From an uncultured Selenomonadales bacterium (GTDB lineage Bacteria > Bacillota > Negativicutes > Selenomonadales > Selenomonadaceae), in contig CALEPR010000178.1 of assembly GCA_937910665.1 (NCBI GenBank), forward strand, positions 1 to 28,636: a stretch of 28,636 nucleotides of DNA, written 5' to 3'. The notes under the pieces were generated by a model. The model did not search any database. It was given only the letters and a program-made list of their open reading frames with translations, and was not told where the DNA came from. Shown in pieces: positions 23,840-28,636 of this stretch; the stretch's first letter is position 1; each line of letters begins with the position of its first letter. The position numbers and the translations under genes were made by a program.

Positions 23840-24823
23840 ATGTTTGGTACCGGCACTAAAAAAATGCTTATCATTATGATTTTAAAAATTTTGGAAAAAT
23901 ATTCTGATGAACGCAGACCATTGACGCAGAAAAAAATTATTGAACTTTTGCAACTGGAATTTGGTATGAAATGTGACCGGCGTTCTGTCAGAGCAAATTT
24001 AATGTCGCTGAAAGAACTTGGCTACGACATAAATTTAAAGCGTGGAATTTTTATTCGCCGCGATTTTGAGGAATCTGAACTGCGAATGTTAATTGACGGC
24101 GTTTTGTTTTCTAAAAATATTTCACGCAGTCAGGCAAAAAGATTGATTGAAAAATTAAAAACGCTCGGCAGTAATCAATTTTCTGCAAAAGTTTCGCATA
24201 TTGCAAATTTGCCTGAACTTCAGCACTCCGACAATACTCGCGTTATGTTTAATTTGGACGTGATTAACGACGCGATAAGCAAGAATAAAAAAATCAGTTT
24301 TATTTACAATTCTTACGACGAAAATTTGAAATTGAAACCGCGTCGCGAGGAAATTTATATTGTCAGTCCCTATCAAATGGCGGCGACAAATGGCAGATAT
24401 TATTTGATTTGCAACACGGACGGTCACGATAATATTGTTCATTACAGAATTGATAAAATGACTGAAGTTAAAATGCTCAAAATTCCGGCGAAAAATAAAA
24501 ATCAAATTGCGGAATTTCTCGGCGGCACTTTTAATTTGCCGAAACATATGGCGGAGCATATTTATATGTTCAGCGGCGAAAGTGTTTGGGTGAAATTTTG
24601 GGCGGATAAAAATATTTTAGACGCTGTTGTTGATTGGTTCGGCAAAGATTTCAAAATTCTTCAGAAAACTTCAGACAAAATTTTAATCAATGTCAAAGTC
24701 AATGAAACTGCTATGAAATTTTGGACGATGCAATATGGTGAATGCGTTGAAATTATTTCGCCTGAAAGTTTGCGTTTTTCCATTCAGCAAACTGCTAAAA
24801 ATATTTTTGATAAACACAGTTGA
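23840..24823 (+). CDS. WYL-domain transcription regulator
   Basis: The ATG at 23840 follows GAGGTGAGAAAA and gives 327 residues. The N-terminal winged HTH is in LTQKKIIELLQLEFGMKCDR and RSVRANLMSLKELGYDI. A WYL domain follows (ISFIYNSYDEN; YIVSPYQMAATNGRYYLIC; VHYRIDKMTEVKML) and then a WCX-like C-terminal extension (VWVKFWADKNILDAVVDWFG). WYL proteins bind nucleotide or oligonucleotide ligands and often control defence or stress genes. It is 49 bp after the DUF4143 ATPase gene and 12 bp before the acetyltransferase gene, probably in one operon. The effector ligand is not predictable. Confidence 0.88.
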   Translation: MFGTGTKKMLIIMILKILEKYSDERRPLTQKKIIELLQLEFGMKCDRRSVRANLMSLKELGYDINLKRGIFIRRDFEESELRMLIDGVLFSKNISRSQAKRLIEKLKTLGSNQFSAKVSHIANLPELQHSDNTRVMFNLDVINDAISKNKKISFIYNSYDENLKLKPRREEIYIVSPYQMAATNGRYYLICNTDGHDNIVHYRIDKMTEVKMLKIPAKNKNQIAEFLGGTFNLPKHMAEHIYMFSGESVWVKFWADKNILDAVVDWFGKDFKILQKTSDKILINVKVNETAMKFWTMQYGECVEIISPESLRFSIQQTAKNIFDKHS

Positions 24824-24835
24824 GGAGGAATTTTT

Positions 24836-25324
24836 ATGATAATTGTTCAGCCTTACACGCAAGAAAAAATTAAATTTGCAATAGAAATTTGGAATGAAGT
24901 TGTACGCGGTGGAATTGCATTTCCGCAAGAAAATGAACTTGATGAAGTTGAAGGCGACAAATTTTTTAAATCGCAAAGTTTTACAGGCTTGGCTGAGGAC
25001 ACTGACAGCGGCGAAATTGTTGCGATTTATATTTTGCATCCGAACAACGTCGGCAGGTGCGGACATATTTCAAACGCAAGTTACGCTGTGAAAAAAAATT
25101 TGCGTGGAAAACATATCGGTGAAAAAATTGTAAAACACAGCATTGAAAAAGCTCGCGAACTTGGTTTTAAAATTTTGCAATTTAACGCAGTCGTCGCAGA
25201 AAATATTCACGCAAGAAATTTGTATAAGCGACTTGGTTTTGTCGAACTTGGAAAAATTCCGCAAGGTTTTAGAATGGCGGACGGAAATTTTGTTGACATT
25301 GTTCCGCAATACATTTTGTTGTAA
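24836..25324 (+). CDS. GNAT family N-acetyltransferase
   Basis: The 162-residue protein has the single GNAT fold. Motif A is at LRGKHIGEKIVKHSIEKARE (acetyl-CoA pyrophosphate loop), followed by LGFKILQFNAVVAENIHARN and LYKRLGFVELGKIPQGF. The β-strand before motif A (GHISNASYAV) fits phosphinothricin/L-amino acid acetyltransferase-like members. The ATG follows GAGGAGGAATTTTT, an unusually strong site, 12 bp after the WYL stop. The acceptor substrate is unknown. Co-transcription with the regulator suggests that it may be a regulated output or simply a hitchhiker. Confidence 0.9.
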   Translation: MIIVQPYTQEKIKFAIEIWNEVVRGGIAFPQENELDEVEGDKFFKSQSFTGLAEDTDSGEIVAIYILHPNNVGRCGHISNASYAVKKNLRGKHIGEKIVKHSIEKARELGFKILQFNAVVAENIHARNLYKRLGFVELGKIPQGFRMADGNFVDIVPQYILL

Positions 25325-25422
25325 AAAATTTAAAAAAATTTCTCGGCAGTAGTTGGGATTTTTTTTTGCAAAAATTTGTAAATTTTTTGTGATATACTTG
25401 AAAAAAATTTGGAGGAATAATT

Positions 25423-26376
25423 TTGGATAAAAAAATTAAGTCGATGTTGTATGGATTTGCGGTGGCGGATGCGTTGGGCGTACCTGTCGAGTTCAAGAGC
25501 AGAAAAATTTTGCAAAAAAATCCTGTGACTTCTATGCAAGGTTTTGGGACTTACAATCAACCGGCAGGAACATGGTCAGACGATACAAGTATGACGCTTG
25601 CGACGATGGAAAGCATTTCGCGGCTGAAAAAAATTGATTACGCGGACATTATGCAAAATTTTTCATTGTGGTTGGAGGAAGGAAAATTTACGCCGTTTGG
25701 AAAAGTTTTTGATTGCGGAATGACTTGTCGCAGTGCGATTTTTAATTTTTCTACAAAAATTTTTGGAAAAAGTAAGTCGGCGTTGGAATGTGGCTTGCGT
25801 GATGAAAAATCTAACGGCAACGGTTCATTGATGCGAATTTTACCGGCAGTTTTTTATTTGTACAAAATTTATGGTGAAAATTTTTCTTTAGATGCGATTC
25901 AAAAAATTCATGAAATTTCTTGCTTAACGCATGCTCACAGAAGAAGTCAAATAGGTTGCGGAATTTATTCTTTGATTGCAGTTGAACTTTTGAGCGGAAA
26001 AAATTTGCAAGAAAGTTTTGCGAAAGGTTTAGAAAAAGCAAAAAATTTTTATGCTGATGAACCTGAACTTCAAAATTATTCACGACTTTTTCAAAAAGAT
26101 TTTAAAAATTTACCCGAAAATGAAATCAAAAGCAGTGGATATGTAGTTCACACATTGGAGGCGGCTTTGTGGTGTTTGCTGAACACTGACAGTTATAAAA
26201 ATCTTGCGTTGAAGGCAGTAAATCTTGGCGAAGACACCGACACAGTAGCGGCAGTTGCTGGAGGTCTTGCAGGTATTTTTTATGGACTTGAAAATATTCC
26301 GAGTGATTGGTTGGAAACATTACAAAACAAAAAATATCTTGAAGACATTGCTGAAGATTTTTGTGACATATTTTAA
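25423..26376 (+). CDS. ADP-ribosylglycohydrolase (DraG/ARH) family
   Basis: The start is a TTG at 25423 after GGAGGAATAATT, giving 317 residues. Metal-binding motifs of the family are intact: WSDDTSMTLA near residue 50 (two Mg-binding Asp residues), GNGSLMRILP, LTHAHRRSQIGCGIYS, and the C-terminal LGEDTDTVAAVAGGLAGIFYG with the second Asp pair. These enzymes remove ADP-ribose from arginine or other targets, reversing a modification. No ADP-ribosyltransferase is seen in the window, so the counterpart modification is unknown; in accessory DNA such enzymes can serve as antidotes. A terminator follows. Confidence 0.92.
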   Translation: MDKKIKSMLYGFAVADALGVPVEFKSRKILQKNPVTSMQGFGTYNQPAGTWSDDTSMTLATMESISRLKKIDYADIMQNFSLWLEEGKFTPFGKVFDCGMTCRSAIFNFSTKIFGKSKSALECGLRDEKSNGNGSLMRILPAVFYLYKIYGENFSLDAIQKIHEISCLTHAHRRSQIGCGIYSLIAVELLSGKNLQESFAKGLEKAKNFYADEPELQNYSRLFQKDFKNLPENEIKSSGYVVHTLEAALWCLLNTDSYKNLALKAVNLGEDTDTVAAVAGGLAGIFYGLENIPSDWLETLQNKKYLEDIAEDFCDIF

Positions 26377-26395
26377 AAATAAATCTGAGCAAAAT

Positions 26396-26421
26396 GTGAA
26401 CGAAGAGAGTTCGCGTTTTTT
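26396..26421 (+). terminator. Terminator abutting the promoter of the replication module
   Basis: GTGAAC (26396-26401) pairs with GTTCGC (26409-26414), with one G-U pair and a 7-nt loop, followed by GTTTTTTATT. The T-run ends directly at the -35 of the next promoter, insulating the replication genes from upstream transcription. Confidence 0.6.
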
Positions 26422-26422
26422 A

Positions 26423-26451
26423 TTGACTTTTACGCAAATTATTACTACTAT
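26423..26451 (+). promoter_or_regulatory. Promoter of the replication module
   Basis: TTGACT at 26423-26428 and TACTAT at 26446-26451, 17-bp spacer, identical in both hexamers to the ribosomal promoter at 330-358. TTTAC (26429-26433 region) and GTAAA (26453 region) form a small dyad around the -10 that could be an operator for the encoded regulator; that part is speculative. Confidence 0.75.
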
Positions 26452-26481
26452 GTAAACATAAAAATAGTTGAGGTGATTGCA

Positions 26482-26982
26482 ATGGAAGATGATAAACAAA
26501 AATTTAACGCCAAGCGTGAACGTGCAGAGTTAGGAATTATCGCCACTGAAACCAATCAAGGCAGACCGAAAAACAAAAAAATCGTGCGTGACAACAGTGT
26601 TCAAGCTGGTTTAACTGCTGATTGGACAAGAGCAACTTTTATTGTTCGCGTGTCGCATTTGCAGAAGTTGAAAGATTTTGCCTACACTGAACGCATTTCA
26701 ATTAAAGAGGCTTTAGATGTAGCATTGGAAAAATTTTTGCAAGACTATGATGATTTATTGCCTCATGACAAAGAGCGTCGTGGAAGTGGTGAAATTTTAA
26801 GAATTGACGGCGAAAAAACCTACAATCTCAAGGAAGTGTCCGCAATTTTGAATCGCTCTATACTTACTGTTCGTCAGTACATTAAGATGGGCAAACTTAA
26901 AGCAAATCAAATCGGTAATTCGTACTTCGTCACGGAATCTGCTCTTAAAGCATTTGCTAAATCTAGGAGTATTATGATATAG
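26482..26982 (+). CDS. Two-domain DNA-binding protein: RHH-like plus excisionase/MerR-like HTH
   Basis: The ATG at 26482 follows GAGGTGATTGCA and gives 166 residues. A central segment (ATFIVRVSHLQKLKDFAYTE, then SIKEALDVALEKFLQDYDD) has the strand-helix-helix pattern of ribbon-helix-helix proteins of plasmid copy-control type. The C-terminal segment (TYNLKEVSAILNRSILTVRQ, then YIKMGKLKANQIGNSYFV) is a classic HTH_17/excisionase-like winged helix. The N-terminus is lysine-rich and disordered. It is the first gene of the strong promoter at 26423, 33 bp before the candidate initiator gene, so a role in replication control or partition is likely by context. Both domain calls are by pattern only. 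Confidence 0.7.
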   Translation: MEDDKQKFNAKRERAELGIIATETNQGRPKNKKIVRDNSVQAGLTADWTRATFIVRVSHLQKLKDFAYTERISIKEALDVALEKFLQDYDDLLPHDKERRGSGEILRIDGEKTYNLKEVSAILNRSILTVRQYIKMGKLKANQIGNSYFVTESALKAFAKSRSIMI

Positions 26983-27015
26983 TAATATGCAACTATTTTG
27001 AAAGAGGTGATTATT

Positions 27016-28434
27016 TTGGCGGAGGAAAATATTTTTTATTCGACAAAGGGAGCGGCAGAATTTCTCGGTGTCAGCGAACGTACAATCCAAAATTATCGCA
27101 AGGACGGAATTTTAATTCCCGATGAATTTGGAAAAAACAATTCTGTCCTCTACAGCAAAAAAAATTTAATCCAAGTGGTGAAACGCTTACTTGCAAGTGG
27201 TGAAACGCTCTTAAAATTTAATCCTCAAGTGGTGAAACGCTATCAAAAAATTTTGGAAGAGGATGCTCAAGTGGTGAAACGCTCCTCTGAAGGGGTGAAA
27301 TGTTCAACTGATTACAAGACGCGAAAGAAAGTGACTCTGCCTGATGATGAAGATTGCGAAATGGTGACAAGTTATCCTTCATCACTGGCAGTTCCGACAA
27401 TTATTCAGTATCAGTATGCGATAAGTTTTAATGAAGTTGGTCATGCTTATTTGTGTCCTAATTACGACACCAGCAATTTAAAATTCCAAGATGGCAAAAT
27501 TTTCTTTGAAGGTTCTGAACCGTTGCGTATGATTAGCGAAGCCGAATTGCAAAATTACAAGACCAAAGAAAGCATCACCGATGTAAGCGGCTTCCCGATT
27601 TTGCGAGCATATTACAGCATCTTGTTGGCAAGGTATGAAGAGGCAATGAAGAAAGGTGAAAAGTTGCCAATGACACTTGCACTGTATGCTCCTGACCTTG
27701 CCGAATATCTCGGTCTCGGTCGAAATATTAACGATAAGACTATTCAGAGCATTATGGCACAATTTCACTCATTCGATAATGTCATAAGTATCATGAAATC
27801 TACAAGCAGTAGCGGAAAGATTCGCAAAAGTTATTTCCCTGTATTGAGTTTTTTAGGTTACGATGCTGACACAAATACAATTCATATTTCCAGCTTGTAC
27901 TTGTGGAAAGTTATTGACCGAATTTATAAAACCTCAATAAGGAAGGACAAAAAATCTCAGCCGAAATTGAAAAGAGACGGTACGCCACTTTTACTTCCCT
28001 CACATTCCTACGTCATTAAACCGAGTATCACTAGGGAAAAAAATCAAGCGGCAGTAGAAAATGTGGTTATAATTGTAACTACGATAGAGCAAGCCGGTAG
28101 CAATACTCCACATATCAGAGCATCAACTATTATTGAACGTAATCCTCAATTTCAGGAGCGACTCAATGAATCAAAAAATCCTAATCAACTTTTGCAAAGG
28201 GTTTTTAACCGAACATGGAAATTACTTCGTGATCAGACAAATTTGTCAAATGTTTACAAGGATATTCATTTGCCTGATCCTGAAGATTCCAAAAACATTC
28301 CAACGCTGAAAACTTTGGATATGGTCTTTGAGTTTCCCCATGAAGGAAAAGTTACAGCTGTAAAGCCAGTACAAGCCGATAAAGTTGTGTCAAGACGCGG
28401 GAAATCTGCCCACAAGAAGCCAACTGAGAAGTAG
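27016..28434 (+). CDS. Candidate plasmid-type replication initiator with N-terminal HTH
   Basis: I chose a TTG at 27016, preceded by AGAGGTGATTATT, giving 472 residues. The N-terminus has a MerR/excisionase-like HTH (STKGAAEFLGVSERTIQNYR, then KDGILIPDEFGKNNSVLYSK). The segment from residue 53 to 97 repeats QVVKR and is where the DNA-level repeats lie. The rest is a large helical region with no motif I can name (LALYAPDLAEYLGLGRNIND and FHSFDNVISIMKSTSSSGKI). The basic C-terminus ends AHKKPTEK. The assignment as initiator rests on context: a regulator gene upstream and an iteron array 130 bp downstream. A large DNA-binding regulator is the alternative. I do not recognise a Rep family. Confidence 0.5.
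   Translation: MAEENIFYSTKGAAEFLGVSERTIQNYRKDGILIPDEFGKNNSVLYSKKNLIQVVKRLLASGETLLKFNPQVVKRYQKILEEDAQVVKRSSEGVKCSTDYKTRKKVTLPDDEDCEMVTSYPSSLAVPTIIQYQYAISFNEVGHAYLCPNYDTSNLKFQDGKIFFEGSEPLRMISEAELQNYKTKESITDVSGFPILRAYYSILLARYEEAMKKGEKLPMTLALYAPDLAEYLGLGRNINDKTIQSIMAQFHSFDNVISIMKSTSSSGKIRKSYFPVLSFLGYDADTNTIHISSLYLWKVIDRIYKTSIRKDKKSQPKLKRDGTPLLLPSHSYVIKPSITREKNQAAVENVVIIVTTIEQAGSNTPHIRASTIIERNPQFQERLNESKNPNQLLQRVFNRTWKLLRDQTNLSNVYKDIHLPDPEDSKNIPTLKTLDMVFEFPHEGKVTAVKPVQADKVVSRRGKSAHKKPTEK
27172..27304 (+). repeat. Helically phased 16-bp repeats inside the candidate initiator gene
   Basis: CAAGTGGTGAAACGCT occurs exactly at 27172-27187, 27194-27209, 27226-27241 and 27268-27283; a degenerate copy (AAGGGGTGAAATGTT) is at 27290-27304. 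Start-to-start steps are 22, 32, 42 and 21 bp, close to 2, 3, 4 and 2 helical turns. Copy 2 is read in another frame (ASGETL) from copies 1, 3 and 4 (QVVKR). Conservation is therefore of DNA, not peptide. An 11-bp match (AAGTGGTGAAA) also occurs at 26784. Confidence 0.85.
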
Positions 28435-28563
28435 TGAAAGGCAGTTAAAATGCAAATTTTTCGCGTCCTAATGCGGGTTCAGACCACTTTGTTAAATTTT
28501 CTTAAATTAGACACAATTCCCCGTTTTTAGCGTGATGACGCGGATTGTCACATTTTCAAATTT

Positions 28564-28636
28564 CGGAGAAGTGTTAAGATTTTTCGGAGAAGTGTTAAGA
28601 TTTTTCGGAGAAGTGTTAAGATTTTTCGGAGAAGTG
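28564..28636 (+). repeat. 21-bp direct repeats (iterons) at the window end
   Basis: The unit CGGAGAAGTGTTAAGATTTTT starts at 28564, 28585, 28606 and 28627, the last cut by the window edge. Copies are identical. The 21-bp period equals two helical turns, as in origins bound by Rep proteins. The preceding 130 bp (28435-28563) is A/T-rich with small dyads (GCGT-GATG-ACGC near 28530) and no gene. No DnaA box was seen by eye. Confidence 0.8.

Larger units (their letters stand above)
16211..28636. mobile_element. Putative plasmid- or phage-derived accessory region
   Basis: From the candidate type I toxin locus to the window end the genes are accessory in kind: a mobile-element primase, HTH-like regulator, HD protein, CbbX-like ATPase, DUF4143 ATPase, WYL regulator, ADP-ribosylglycohydrolase, and a replication module with iterons. 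Genes run minus from 22.4 kb leftward and plus from 22.6 kb rightward. No integrase, relaxase, transposase or structural phage gene is present, and no attachment repeats were found. The left boundary is set by the change of content after parA and is approximate. Confidence 0.4.

Noticed and set aside
28564..28636. CRISPR-like repeats at the window end
   Set aside because: The 21-bp units abut one another with no variable spacers; iterons fit better.

Overview
The window is low-GC bacterial DNA, roughly 38-40% GC by eye, with strong Shine-Dalgarno sites (GGAGG, AGGTGA) and sigma-70 type promoters. Gene content points to a Bacillota-type anaerobe. A DUF3662/FHA protein beside a PP2C phosphatase and PASTA kinase, CheX-type chemotaxis genes and a SCIFF-maturase-like radical SAM enzyme would suit Negativicutes or Clostridia. 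This placement is inference from gene content only.

Left part, about 1-16,030, reads as chromosome. It opens with the tail of an unidentified, clearly GC-richer gene, then rplM-rpsI with a clean promoter and terminator. On the minus strand follow a MATE transporter and a radical SAM/SPASM peptide maturase. A plus-strand signalling run comes next: FHA protein, a YoeB-type toxin-antitoxin pair, PP2C phosphatase, PASTA kinase, then pyrD. Minus-strand genes follow: an RNase HI-SpoU methyltransferase fusion, a stand-alone CheX and a REC-CheX response regulator. After these come a plus-strand tRNA-Arg(CCG), then on the minus strand a methyl-accepting chemotaxis protein and a parA-parB pair flanked on both sides by low-complexity repeats.

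Right part, about 16,200-28,636, looks like an accessory element. It starts with a candidate type I toxin-antitoxin locus: a small hydrophobic peptide facing a promoter-driven small RNA with a shared hairpin. The minus strand then carries a primase with a zinc finger and no helicase, a small HTH-like protein behind a promoter-leader-terminator RNA, an HD-domain protein, two uncharacterised proteins (one with SH3/KOW-like repeats) and a large CbbX-like AAA+ ATPase. The plus strand carries an AAA_14/DUF4143 ATPase, a WYL regulator, a GNAT acetyltransferase and an ADP-ribosylglycohydrolase. It ends in a plasmid-like replication module: an RHH plus HTH protein, a candidate replication initiator, and a 21-bp iteron array running off the window.

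The most unusual signal is inside the candidate initiator gene. A 16-bp sequence occurs four times exactly and once degenerately, in two reading frames, at spacings of 22, 32, 42 and 21 bp. These are close to whole helical turns, so the repeats look like protein-binding sites inside the coding region. No integrase, relaxase or transposase was seen, so the accessory part could be an integrated plasmid, a degenerate element, or part of a plasmid joined to chromosome. All calls are by reading the sequence; no database search was possible.
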